From the NCBI GenBank assembly GCA_028679935.1, contig JAJRAL010000229.1, positions 1-6,074 on the forward strand: a stretch of 6,074 bases of DNA, given 5' to 3'. Below, in pieces: positions 1-5,293 of this stretch. Below the pieces are notes generated by a model, which worked only from the letters and a program-made list of their open reading frames with translations, did no database searches and was not told the origin of the DNA. This DNA is from Methanomassiliicoccales archaeon (GTDB lineage Archaea; Thermoplasmatota; Thermoplasmata; Methanomassiliicoccales; UBA472). Position 1 is the stretch's first letter; every line of letters begins with the position of its first letter. Position numbers and translations under genes: made by a program.

Positions 1-1445
1 ACTTGTTCGAGTCGACCGCGGCCGAAAACATCGGCGCGATGATCCTCGGATTCTCGGTCTACGCCGTCACCGGTCAGGTCGGCTTCGTGTTCTTCCCGCT
101 GATCGCTCGTGCGCTCGGGCTACTCGCCGGCATCGCTGGCATCATGACCGTCAAGCTGCGCAACGAGAACGAGAATCCGATGAAGGCCCTGAACCGCGGG
201 TACTACATCACCGCGGTTCTGGCATTGATCCTGTTCGGGTACGCGGCGAGCGTTCTGCTTGGTCCGACATGGCCCTACTTCTTCGGCTGCGGCATCATCG
301 GAGTGGTGCTGAGCATCGCAATCGTCTACATCACTCAGTACTACACATCTGGCGACTATCGCCCGGTACGCGATATCGCGAAGGCGTCCGAGACCGGTGC
401 AGCGACCAACATCATCACGGGATTCTCGGTCGGGTTGGAGACGACTGCGCTCCCGATCATATCGATTGCGGTCGCCCTTCTGGCGTCGTACTCCCTAGGA
501 TGGATGGCAACGTCCGTCCCCAGCCAGCAGTTCATATATGGTCTATACGGAACAGCCGTCGCGACGATGGGCATGCTGGCCACCTGCGCGTTCATCCTGG
601 CCGAGGACACCTTCGGCCCGATCACCGACAACGCGGGCGGCATCGTGGAGATGTCCGATCAGCCTGAGGAGATCAGGAAGCGCACGGACAGGCTCGACGC
701 GATTGGCAACACCACCAAGGCGCTCACCAAGGGATACGCGATGGGATCAGCTGCGCTGGCTGCTTACCTGCTGTTCGGAGCGTACTTCGACAGAGTGCTC
801 GAGATTCTGCGCGCGGGCAATCCAGCCCTGACCCTCCATGACGTGTTCGTCGTGGACATAGCGAACCCGCCCGTGTTCGTCGGTGCGATGATCGGCGCGA
901 TGCTGGTCTTCCTGTTCGCCTCGCTGGCCATCCGGGCCGTAGGCAAGGCGGCGGGCGAGATGATCGCAGAGGTGCGCCGCCAGTTCCGCGAGAACCCGAA
1001 CATCCTGCACGGCAACGACAAGCCGGACTACGCCCGATGCGTCGACATCAGCACGAAGGGCGCGCTGAAGGCGATGATCCTGCCGGGAATATTGCCGGTG
1101 ATCGTTCCAGTCGCGCTCGGACTGCTCATGCGCTTCACGTACACGGGAGTGGCAAACCAGACTGTTGCGTACCAATCGGTCGGGGCGTTGCTGATGGTCG
1201 GCACCATTGCCGGTGTGCTCATGGCCCTGGTCATGAACAATGGTGGAGGCGCCTGGGACAACGGCAAGAAGTACATCGAGGCGAAAGGGCTGAAAAAGAC
1301 GCCGCAGCACGCGGCCGCCGTCGTGGGCGACACCGTCGGGGACCCGTTCAAGGACACCGCGGGGCCGTCGCTGCACGTGCTGGTCAAGCTGCTGTCCACG
1401 ATCACCCTGGTGTTCGCCTCGCTCTTCGTGGTCCTGCAGACCTAA
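1..1445 (+). CDS. hppA: Membrane-bound ion-translocating pyrophosphatase (C-terminal part, K+-independent type)
   Basis: This integral membrane enzyme hydrolyses pyrophosphate and uses the energy to pump protons (or Na+ in some relatives) across the cytoplasmic membrane. The frame is open from the window edge, so the first ~200 residues of a usual ~680-700 aa protein lie upstream. The visible 480 residues begin inside the ADLFES-like segment that follows the first active-site motif. Family motifs seen: DNAGGIVEM at residues 209-217, GNTTKALTKG at 235-244, NNGGGAWDN at 412-420, and GDTVGDPFKD at 442-451 with Asp443, Asp447 and Asp451, followed by TAGPS. Many hydrophobic helices separate them. 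Lys239 (codon 717-719) is the residue that, from published work on the family, marks K+-independent pyrophosphatases; K+-dependent ones have Ala. Characterised K+-independent members pump H+, so H+ is the inferred ion. The gene ends in TAA and is followed by a T-rich tract. Family assignment is very secure. Confidence 0.97.
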   Translation, partial: LFESTAAENIGAMILGFSVYAVTGQVGFVFFPLIARALGLLAGIAGIMTVKLRNENENPMKALNRGYYITAVLALILFGYAASVLLGPTWPYFFGCGIIGVVLSIAIVYITQYYTSGDYRPVRDIAKASETGAATNIITGFSVGLETTALPIISIAVALLASYSLGWMATSVPSQQFIYGLYGTAVATMGMLATCAFILAEDTFGPITDNAGGIVEMSDQPEEIRKRTDRLDAIGNTTKALTKGYAMGSAALAAYLLFGAYFDRVLEILRAGNPALTLHDVFVVDIANPPVFVGAMIGAMLVFLFASLAIRAVGKAAGEMIAEVRRQFRENPNILHGNDKPDYARCVDISTKGALKAMILPGILPVIVPVALGLLMRFTYTGVANQTVAYQSVGALLMVGTIAGVLMALVMNNGGGAWDNGKKYIEAKGLKKTPQHAAAVVGDTVGDPFKDTAGPSLHVLVKLLSTITLVFASLFVVLQT

Positions 1446-1450
1446 ACCCC

Positions 1451-1483
1451 TTTCACTACCCCTTTCCTTCCTTTTCATTTTCT
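1451..1483 (+). terminator. Pyrimidine-rich candidate terminator after hppA
   Basis: Directly after the hppA stop the coding strand is almost all C and T for about 30 bases, with runs TTT, TTT, TTTT and TTTT. Archaeal RNA polymerase terminates at T-rich tracts on the non-template strand without needing a hairpin, and none is evident here. The position between hppA and the next promoter fits. The call rests on composition and position only. Confidence 0.5.
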
Positions 1484-1526
1484 ACAGTCCAGCAGTACGC
1501 TTCGGGAGGGGGCGCGTTGCTCAATC

Positions 1527-1535
1527 TATATATAA
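1527..1535 (+). promoter_or_regulatory. TATA box for the rpoE-spt4-dpck-rps24e-rps27ae operon
   Basis: TATATATAA is a strong archaeal box A standing in GC-rich surroundings. Archaeal transcription starts about 25-27 bases downstream of the box centre, which puts the start near 1556-1558. That gives a short leader of about 15 nt which still contains the GAGGT site at 1562-1566. This is the best promoter in the window and probably drives the whole five-gene unit. Confidence 0.8.
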
Positions 1536-1561
1536 GGGTTGGCGTATGCCACACTCACCAA

Positions 1562-1566
1562 GAGGT
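1562..1566 (+). promoter_or_regulatory. Shine-Dalgarno site of rpoE
   Basis: GAGGT lies 6 bases before the ATG at 1573 and matches the CCUCC-containing 3' end of archaeal 16S rRNA. It fixes that ATG as the start. Confidence 0.75.
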
Positions 1567-1572
1567 TAACCT

Positions 1573-2148
1573 ATGTATCTGTTGGCGCAGAGGGAGAAGG
1601 TCGTGCGCATCCCACCCGACCGCCTCGGCGAGAACCTTGACGAGACCGTCGAGGTGCTGGCCAGGGAGACGTTCGAGGGCCGGGTCGAGGGCAGCGACAG
1701 CCTCACCGTCCTGGTCCGCGAGATCAAGAGGGACGGCCCAGGCCGCATCGTTCACGGCGACGGCGCCGTCTACCAGAATGTCAAGTTCGAATCGTTGATC
1801 TTCCGCCCCATCCTCCAGGAGGTCGTGGAGGGGAACGTGGTGGAGGTCCTGAAGTTCGGCGCCTTCGTGCGCTTCGGCCCGCTGGATGGGCTGCTGCACA
1901 TATCGCAGATCATGGACGACCGCATCGACATCGACGACGTGAACCAGAGGCTGCTCGGGAAGGACACCAAGCGTGACCTCAAGGTCGGCGATCGGGTCCG
2001 AGCGAGGATCGTCGCGCTCTCGATGAACGAGCGCAACCCCAAGGAGAGCAAGATCGGGCTGACGATGAGGCAGCCAGGCCTGGGGAAGATCGAGTGGCTC
2101 GAGGAAGACCGCAAGAAGAAGGCGGAGAAGGGGGACAAGGCCGCATGA
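1573..2148 (+). CDS. rpoE: DNA-directed RNA polymerase stalk subunit Rpo7 (RpoE)
   Basis: This is the archaeal counterpart of Rpb7. Together with Rpo4 it forms the polymerase stalk, which binds the nascent RNA, helps open the promoter and aids termination. The 191-residue product is close to the usual length. Residues 1-80 are the N-terminal tip domain (start MYLLAQREKVVRIPP). Residues ~82-166 form an S1/OB RNA-binding domain with the diagnostic segment GAFVRFGPLDGLLHISQ at 96-112. A lysine-rich tail (KKKAEKGDK) closes the protein. The ATG start is fixed by GAGGT at 1562-1566. The gene is first in the operon and its TGA overlaps the spt4 start (ATGA). The order rpoE-spt4-dephospho-CoA kinase-rps24e-rps27ae is, from general knowledge, common in euryarchaea. 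Confidence 0.96.
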   Translation: MYLLAQREKVVRIPPDRLGENLDETVEVLARETFEGRVEGSDSLTVLVREIKRDGPGRIVHGDGAVYQNVKFESLIFRPILQEVVEGNVVEVLKFGAFVRFGPLDGLLHISQIMDDRIDIDDVNQRLLGKDTKRDLKVGDRVRARIVALSMNERNPKESKIGLTMRQPGLGKIEWLEEDRKKKAEKGDKAA

Positions 2149-2330
2149 AGATAATGAAGGCCTGCAAGCACTGCTCCTTCATCACCGAGGAGGACGTGTG
2201 TCCGCTATGCGGAAACCCTACATCGAAGGAGTGGCAAGGGTACGTCATCATCCTCGACTACACCAAGTCAGAGATCGCAAAGAGGATGCACATCAATGTC
2301 AACGGCAAGTTCGCCCTGCGGGTGCGCTGA
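2145..2330 (+). CDS. spt4: Transcription elongation factor Spt4 (RpoE2)
   Basis: Spt4 is the small zinc-binding partner of Spt5 (NusG homologue). The heterodimer clamps RNA polymerase closed over the DNA and promotes processive elongation. The 61-residue product matches the family length. Cysteines 7, 10, 19 and 22 form the zinc site (CKHC and CPLC), followed by EWQGYVIILD (29-38), typical of the Spt5-contacting sheet, and SEIAKRM (42-48). I chose the ATG at 2145 because it puts the Cys pair at the usual distance from the N-terminus and overlaps the rpoE stop by 4 bases. A longer reading from 2094 would add residues encoded inside rpoE that the family lacks. Translation is probably coupled to rpoE, since only a weak AAGG (2137-2140) precedes the start. 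Confidence 0.94.
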   Translation: MKIMKACKHCSFITEEDVCPLCGNPTSKEWQGYVIILDYTKSEIAKRMHINVNGKFALRVR

Positions 2331-2331
2331 G

Positions 2332-2853
2332 TTGCGCGTCCCGGAGAAGGGGCTGAGGTTGCCGGAGCGAATGAGGGGTGAGCTCGTGATGCCGTTCGGA
2401 AAGCTGGTGGATGAGAAGACAATGCTCGAGAGGGCGAAGCGCTGCAATCAGCTCGTCACCGTCGGGGACGTGGTCTCGCTGCGCATGCTCGAGAACGGGA
2501 TCGTCCCGAAGACGATGGTCTACGACCTCTCCACCAGGAGGGAGAGCATGTCATCGCTGAGCTCTGCCCTCGCGAGCGTCAGGGGTAACGACGTGATGGT
2601 CAGGAACCCGGCCGGACGCATCATGCCAGAGATGGTCAAGGCCATCGAGACATCGTTCGCAAGCAAGGAGATCACCAAGCTAAGGGTAGAGGGAGAGGAG
2701 GACCTTGCCGCCCTCGTCTGCGCCGCGGTGGCGCCGGACGGGACATGCGTCGCCTACGGGCTACCAGGCAAGGGAGTCGTCTTCGTCAACGTCGATGACG
2801 AGGTCAGGCGGAAGGCCAAGACCTTGATCGGAAGGATGGAGGAATCGGATTGA
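2332..2853 (+). CDS. GTP-dependent dephospho-CoA kinase (DUF359 family)
   Basis: This enzyme phosphorylates the 3'-OH of dephospho-CoA with GTP, the last step of archaeal CoA synthesis, and is unrelated to bacterial CoaE. The product is 173 residues from the TTG at 2332, within the usual size of ~170-180. Family features seen: the N-terminal helix LRLPERMRGELVMPFGKLV (8-26), VGDVVS (44-49), PKTMVYDLSTRRE (59-71), RNPAGRI (91-97), VEGEEDLAAL (119-128) and AYGLPGKGVV (141-150). Acidic residues in VGD and GEED are expected to act in catalysis. The start is uncertain: TTG 2332, just after the spt4 stop with GGTG 7 bases upstream, is preferred. TTG 2359 (after AAGGGG) and ATG 2371 are alternatives but would cut into the conserved helix. 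An earlier ATG at 2296 lies inside spt4 and adds non-conserved sequence. Its place between transcription and ribosomal genes is typical of euryarchaea. Confidence 0.88.
   Translation: MRVPEKGLRLPERMRGELVMPFGKLVDEKTMLERAKRCNQLVTVGDVVSLRMLENGIVPKTMVYDLSTRRESMSSLSSALASVRGNDVMVRNPAGRIMPEMVKAIETSFASKEITKLRVEGEEDLAALVCAAVAPDGTCVAYGLPGKGVVFVNVDDEVRRKAKTLIGRMEESD
2838..2842 (+). promoter_or_regulatory. Shine-Dalgarno site that fixes the TTG start of rps24e
   Basis: GGAGG lies exactly 7 bases before TTG 2850, inside the end of the kinase gene. No ATG is near, so this site and the TTGA stop/start overlap decide the start. Confidence 0.8.
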
Positions 2854-3188
2854 AGCTGAACATCGATAGCAAGAAGGAGAACACGCTGCAGGACCGGACC
2901 GAGGTCGTCTTCACGGCGGAGCACGCCGGCGAGCCGACGCCGGGACGCGAAGCGGTCCAGGCGAGCATCGCGACCGCAATGTCCGTGCCGAAGGAGAGGG
3001 TCGTCGTCGACCACATGGACACGGAGTACGGGATCGGCATCTCGAAGGGCTACGCCAAGGTGTACGCGAGCCCAGAGGCGATCAAGAAATCGGAGCGCTA
3101 CCACCAGCTCGTCCGCAACAAGATGGCGGAGAAGAAGGTGAAGCAGAAGGCGGCTCCGAAGGCGAGGGCCGCCCCGAAGCAGAAGTGA
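2850..3188 (+). CDS. rps24e: Small-subunit ribosomal protein eS24
   Basis: This protein of the 30S subunit is shared by archaea and eukaryotes. The product has 112 residues, near the family norm. Recognisable parts are the N-terminal strand [13 protein letters not shown], the segment [11 protein letters not shown] (27-37), [16 protein letters not shown] (46-61), the signature-like [10 protein letters not shown] (63-72), and a basic Lys/Ala/Pro-rich tail (94-112) that probably threads into rRNA. Translation starts at TTG 2850, overlapping the kinase TGA as TTGA, with GGAGG 7 bases upstream. The TTG is in frame with the conserved N-terminus and there is no upstream alternative in frame that avoids the kinase gene. 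The gene is fourth in the operon, and rps27ae follows 10 bases after the stop. Confidence 0.95.
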   Translation: MKLNIDSKKENTLQDRTEVVFTAEHAGEPTPGREAVQASIATAMSVPKERVVVDHMDTEYGIGISKGYAKVYASPEAIKKSERYHQLVRNKMAEKKVKQKAAPKARAAPKQK

Positions 3189-3193
3189 GGTGA
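3187..3193 (+). promoter_or_regulatory. Shine-Dalgarno site of rps27ae
   Basis: GAGGTGA is a full match to the archaeal anti-SD and overlaps the rps24e stop. It sits 5 bases before ATG 3199, which makes that ATG the start rather than the GTG at 3190, which lies inside the site. Confidence 0.85.
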
Positions 3194-3198
3194 CTTTG

Positions 3199-3393
3199 AT
3201 GGCAGAGAAGAAGGAGAAGGGCGCCAAGACGCCCCGCGTGGCGAAGAAGGACGCCTTCGGCGTCAACAAGGACGGGAAGCTAGAGCGGAAGAAGAGGCAC
3301 TGCCCGAAGTGCGGTCCGGGAGTGTTCCTGGCGGAGCACGCGAACCGCGCCTCCTGCGGCAAGTGCGGCTACACCGAGTTCAAGAAGAAGTGA
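3199..3393 (+). CDS. rps27ae: Small-subunit ribosomal protein eS31 (S27Ae), zinc ribbon
   Basis: This 30S protein is the archaeal counterpart of the C-terminal part of eukaryotic ubiquitin-S27a; here there is no ubiquitin domain. The product is 64 residues: a basic N-terminal arm (1-34, many Lys) followed by a C4 zinc ribbon with Cys35, Cys38, Cys53 and Cys56 ([13 protein letters not shown], then CGKCGYTEF) and a KKK end. The N-terminal arm is somewhat longer than the minimal archaeal form, which can be nearly all zinc ribbon. It is the last gene of the operon. The following ~100 bases to the tRNA hold no convincing T-tract, so where this transcript ends is unclear. Confidence 0.95.
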   Translation: MAEKKEKGAKTPRVAKKDAFGVNKDGKLERKKRHCPKCGPGVFLAEHANRASCGKCGYTEFKKK

Positions 3394-3463
3394 GGGGGTC
3401 TTCGCCTCCATCAAACACCTTCATTCCTCAGATTGCCGTGCGTGGCTGGGCGACTGGCAAAGG

Positions 3464-3469
3464 TTTATT
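3464..3469 (+). promoter_or_regulatory. TATA-like box for the tRNA-Arg gene
   Basis: TTTATT, preceded by the purine-rich GGCAAAGG that could serve as BRE, has its centre about 30 bases before the first base of the mature tRNA. Transcription would begin a few bases upstream of 3497, as expected for an archaeal tRNA gene. The 103-base gap 3394-3496 holds nothing else I can support. Confidence 0.6.
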
Positions 3470-3496
3470 CACAGCATCGGACATGCGAAGGCAATC

Positions 3497-3594
3497 GGGC
3501 CTGTAGTGTAGCTTGGATATCACAGAGGCCTCCGGCGATCCGCAACGCGGGTCGGAGGGAGCCTCAGACCGGGGTTCGAATCCCCGCAGGCCCG
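3497..3594 (+). tRNA. trnR: tRNA-Arg, anticodon CCG, with intron
   Basis: The gene decodes CGG codons. The acceptor stem GGGCCTG (3497-3503) pairs with CAGGCCC (3587-3593) and the discriminator is G3594. The D arm (3506-3523) has A14, G18-G19 and A21 in place, plus A20, a known arginine identity base; its innermost pair is a T-T mismatch. The anticodon stem GAGGC (3525-3529) pairs with GCCTC (3561-3565). After removal of 24 bases the loop is CTCCGGA with anticodon CCG at 3532-3534. The variable loop is AGAC. The T stem CGGGG/CCCCG closes the loop TTCGAAT (3575-3581). The mature length is 74 bases without CCA, which is not encoded. The end lies 19 bases from the stop of the convergent VOC gene. 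Confidence 0.95.
3536..3559 (+). other. 24-nt tRNA intron with bulge-helix-bulge splice sites
   Basis: The intron sits after base 37, the usual archaeal position. The precursor folds into a textbook bulge-helix-bulge. The outer helix is the anticodon stem. The 4-bp central helix is CTCC (3530-3533) with GGAG (3554-3557). The 5' bulge is GGC, cut after GG, and the 3' bulge is GGA, cut after GG. The inner 7-bp helix is GATCCGC/GCGGGTC (one T-G pair) with an AAC loop. The tRNA splicing endonuclease would cut both bulges. The intron is short and has no open reading frame. Confidence 0.92.
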
Positions 3595-3613
3595 CTCCAT
3601 TCCTGCTGAATGA

Positions 3614-3979
3614 TTACATCATTCCCGTCGGCTGGAGTATCCCGAACCTGTTGCCTTCGGTATCCAGGCAATAGCAGAAGAACCCGATCTTCGGTATCTC
3701 GGTCTTGTCGCTCACCTGCTTTCCGCCCGCCGCCTTGACCTTATTGATAGCCGCGTCGAGATCGTCCACCGCGATGGTGTTGACCGTCGGAGGGAAATCC
3801 TTCTGCCGGGGCATGATGGCTCCATCGATCCCTGGCTGATCCTTCTCACCAGTCTGCACCAGCCAGTACTCCATCTCCCCGCCCCACCTGTCGATCTTCC
3901 ACCCGAACGCCTTCTTGTAGAAGGCGACCGCTCGCTTCGTGTCGTCCACGCTTATCTCGAAATGCATCACTCTGCCCAT
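3614..3979 (-). CDS. VOC (glyoxalase/bleomycin-resistance fold) protein, function unknown
   Basis: This 121-residue cytoplasmic protein belongs to the vicinal oxygen chelate superfamily. It shows two beta-alpha-beta-beta-beta halves. The first is MHFEISVDDTKRAVAFYKKAF (from residue 5) with FGWK at 25-28; the second is NTIAVDDLDAAINKVKAAGG (67-86), then the strand FCYCLDTEGNRFGILQP (101-117). Similar proteins are often annotated as lactoylglutathione lyase-related, but glyoxalase activity is not supported. Of the four metal ligands of classical glyoxalase I, only the first (His6) has a plausible counterpart; Thr68 and Gln116 sit where His and Glu would be. The start ATG (3979-3977) has GAGG 7 bases upstream (3990-3987). 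The gene is transcribed alone, converging on the tRNA and diverging from the aconitase X operon. Confidence 0.88.
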   Translation of the reverse strand: MGRVMHFEISVDDTKRAVAFYKKAFGWKIDRWGGEMEYWLVQTGEKDQPGIDGAIMPRQKDFPPTVNTIAVDDLDAAINKVKAAGGKQVSDKTEIPKIGFFCYCLDTEGNRFGILQPTGMM

Positions 3980-4013
3980 GTCGAAGCCTCGAAAGCAGGT
4001 TGGAGAACGGGAT

Positions 4014-4019
4014 TGATAA
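4014..4019 (-). promoter_or_regulatory. Possible TATA-like box for the VOC gene
   Basis: On the minus strand TTATCA lies about 35-40 bases before the start codon and would place transcription start near 3990, at the edge of the GAGG site. It is a weak match and could be chance. Confidence 0.3.
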
Positions 4020-4079
4020 CCCTTGCTCCATAGACACCGAAAGTGGGTCTAGCGCCGGTGATCACGGAGCTGCCAGAAG

Positions 4080-4112
4080 AAGTCCCAGAAGGGTTTAAAC
4101 GGTCAAGTCCCA
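4080..4112 (+). repeat. Two AAGTCCCA direct repeats flanking the TATA box of the aconitase X operon
   Basis: AAGTCCCA occurs at 4080-4087 and again at 4105-4112, 25 bases apart start to start, one on each side of TTTAAA at 4094-4099. The second copy runs into the palindrome CCCATGGG (4109-4116). Such placement would suit a regulator that blocks or assists TBP/TFB binding, but two 8-mers can coincide by chance. Confidence 0.35.
4094..4099 (+). promoter_or_regulatory. TATA box of the aconitase X operon (probable leaderless transcript)
   Basis: TTTAAA within GGGTTTAAAC has its centre about 27 bases before the A of ATG 4124. Transcription would therefore begin at or next to the start codon. No Shine-Dalgarno sequence precedes the ATG, which agrees with a leaderless mRNA. 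Confidence 0.65.
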
Positions 4113-4123
4113 TGGGCTAGCCA

Positions 4124-5293
4124 ATGCATTTGTCGCGGGATGAGGAAGGGGTCCTGGCCGGCGAGGAGGGCGAGGGCAAGAGGAAGGCGCTCGAGCTCCT
4201 CGTGGCGATTGGCGAGATCTATGACGCCAAGAGGCTCATCCCGATCACGTCCGCGCATCTCTCCGGAGTGTCCTACAAGACGATAGGCGACGGAGGGCTA
4301 GAGTTCATCGAGGACCTCGGTAGAGATACTAAGGTCACCGTGCCGACCACGCTCAACCCCGCTGGCATGGACCGAGAGAGATGGAGGGAGATGGGGGTGG
4401 ACGAGAAGTTCGCCGAGAAGCAGAACCGGATTATCGAGGCTTACTCGGCCCTTGGCGTGACCACTGGCTGTACCTGTACCCCCTACATCACCGGCAATTC
4501 TCCTTCGAAGGGCGATCATATAGCCTGGGCGGAATCGTCCGCCCTTTCCTACGCGAACTCAGTCCTAGACGCGAGGACGAACAGGGAGGGCGGTCCCGGG
4601 GCTCTAGCCGCGGCGATTCTTGGCAAGACGCCGGAGTATGGATTACATCTGGATGAGAACAGGAGAGCAACGGTCGTCATCGACGTCGCCGAGGGAATCG
4701 ACGCCTCAGATATCTCGCTCCTTGGCCATGCTGTCGGGTCTAGGGTCGGCTCCGCGATTCCATACTTCAGGGGCATTAGACCGGACAGCAATGGCCTGAA
4801 GTCGATGGCGGCGGCAATGGCGGCGTCCGGCTCGGTGGCGATGTTCCACGTTGAAGGAGTGACACCCGCTTCGAAGAATCAGCGGCTCGAGGGTCTCGAG
4901 AGGATCGCCATCGGCAAGGAGGACATCGTTCGCTCAAGGGAATGTCTGTTGAGCGGATCTCAGCCGGATCTGATAGCGATCGGCTGCCCGCACCTCTCTC
5001 AAACGGAGATGAAGACGCTCGCCTCGTTCCTCGACGGCAAGAGGAAGAGGGTCGACACCGAGGTCTGGTTCTGTACCTCACGCACCGTCAAGACCTGGTG
5101 CCCGAAGGAGGCGGCTGTTCTGGAGAGGTTCGGCAAGGTCCTCTGCGACACCTGCATGATTGTCGCCCCTATCGAATCAAGGCACAGGTGCACCGCGACG
5201 GACTCGGCCAAGGCCTGCGCCTATCTCCCCGGACTGTGCGGGCAGCAGGTCGTCTGCGGCTCTTGGAAGACGCTCCTGGAGGGAGTGCTCTGA
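4124..5293 (+). CDS. Aconitase X large (catalytic) subunit, probable phosphomevalonate dehydratase large subunit
   Basis: In archaea this family (formerly DUF521) forms, with a swivel small subunit, the Fe-S enzyme that dehydrates 5-phosphomevalonate to trans-anhydromevalonate 5-phosphate in the modified mevalonate pathway for isoprenoid lipids. Bacterial relatives act on hydroxyproline, so substrate is inferred from lineage. The product has 389 residues, close to family size. Visible motifs: ALELLVAIGEIYDAKRLIPI (22-41), SAHLSGVSYKTIGD (43-56), TVPTTLNPAGMD (72-83), TGCTCTPY (114-121), AWAESSALSYANSVLDARTN (134-153), HVEGVTPA (242-249), IGCPHLS (286-292), and the Cys-rich end with CDTC (341-344). 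Cys118, Cys288 and one C-terminal Cys are candidate cluster ligands. Start ATG 4124 matches the usual family N-terminus. The stop overlaps the next gene's CTG start. Confidence 0.92.
   Translation: MHLSRDEEGVLAGEEGEGKRKALELLVAIGEIYDAKRLIPITSAHLSGVSYKTIGDGGLEFIEDLGRDTKVTVPTTLNPAGMDRERWREMGVDEKFAEKQNRIIEAYSALGVTTGCTCTPYITGNSPSKGDHIAWAESSALSYANSVLDARTNREGGPGALAAAILGKTPEYGLHLDENRRATVVIDVAEGIDASDISLLGHAVGSRVGSAIPYFRGIRPDSNGLKSMAAAMAASGSVAMFHVEGVTPASKNQRLEGLERIAIGKEDIVRSRECLLSGSQPDLIAIGCPHLSQTEMKTLASFLDGKRKRVDTEVWFCTSRTVKTWCPKEAAVLERFGKVLCDTCMIVAPIESRHRCTATDSAKACAYLPGLCGQQVVCGSWKTLLEGVL
5278..5282 (+). promoter_or_regulatory. Shine-Dalgarno site supporting a CTG start of the swivel-Nudix gene
   Basis: GGAGG lies exactly 7 bases before CTG 5290, inside the end of the large-subunit gene. 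This is the same motif and spacing as for the TTG start of rps24e at 2850. Confidence 0.75.

Noticed and set aside
747..1478. Long antisense open frame of 243 codons opposite hppA.
   Set aside because: Low-complexity translation rich in Arg, His, Gln and Asp, fully opposite conserved pyrophosphatase motifs.
1546..1569. Short upstream reading frame (ATG, 7 codons, TAA) just before rpoE.
   Set aside because: The TATA box at 1527-1535 puts transcription start near 1557, downstream of this ATG, so it is probably not in the mRNA.
2754..3362. Antisense open frame opposite the kinase end, rps24e and rps27ae.
   Set aside because: The opposite strand encodes three well-recognised proteins with Shine-Dalgarno sites; the antisense translation shows no domain.
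3394..3496. Looked for a terminator or small RNA between rps27ae and the tRNA.
   Set aside because: No T-rich tract or stable hairpin stands out. Only the TATA-like TTTATT before the tRNA is supportable.
4032..4050. Imperfect hairpin AGAC(A)CC / GGGTCT between the divergent VOC and aconitase X genes.
   Set aside because: It has only 6 pairs with a bulge and no fixed relation to either promoter, so chance is likely.
4112..4120. Minimal ATG-GGC-TAG frame before the aconitase X large subunit.
   Set aside because: It lies upstream of the inferred transcription start at about 4123 and has no ribosome-binding site.
4942..5289. Upstream extension of the swivel-Nudix frame to the ATG at 4942.
   Set aside because: It would overlap the large-subunit gene by about 350 bases in another frame, and its translation does not resemble the swivel family, which begins at 5290.
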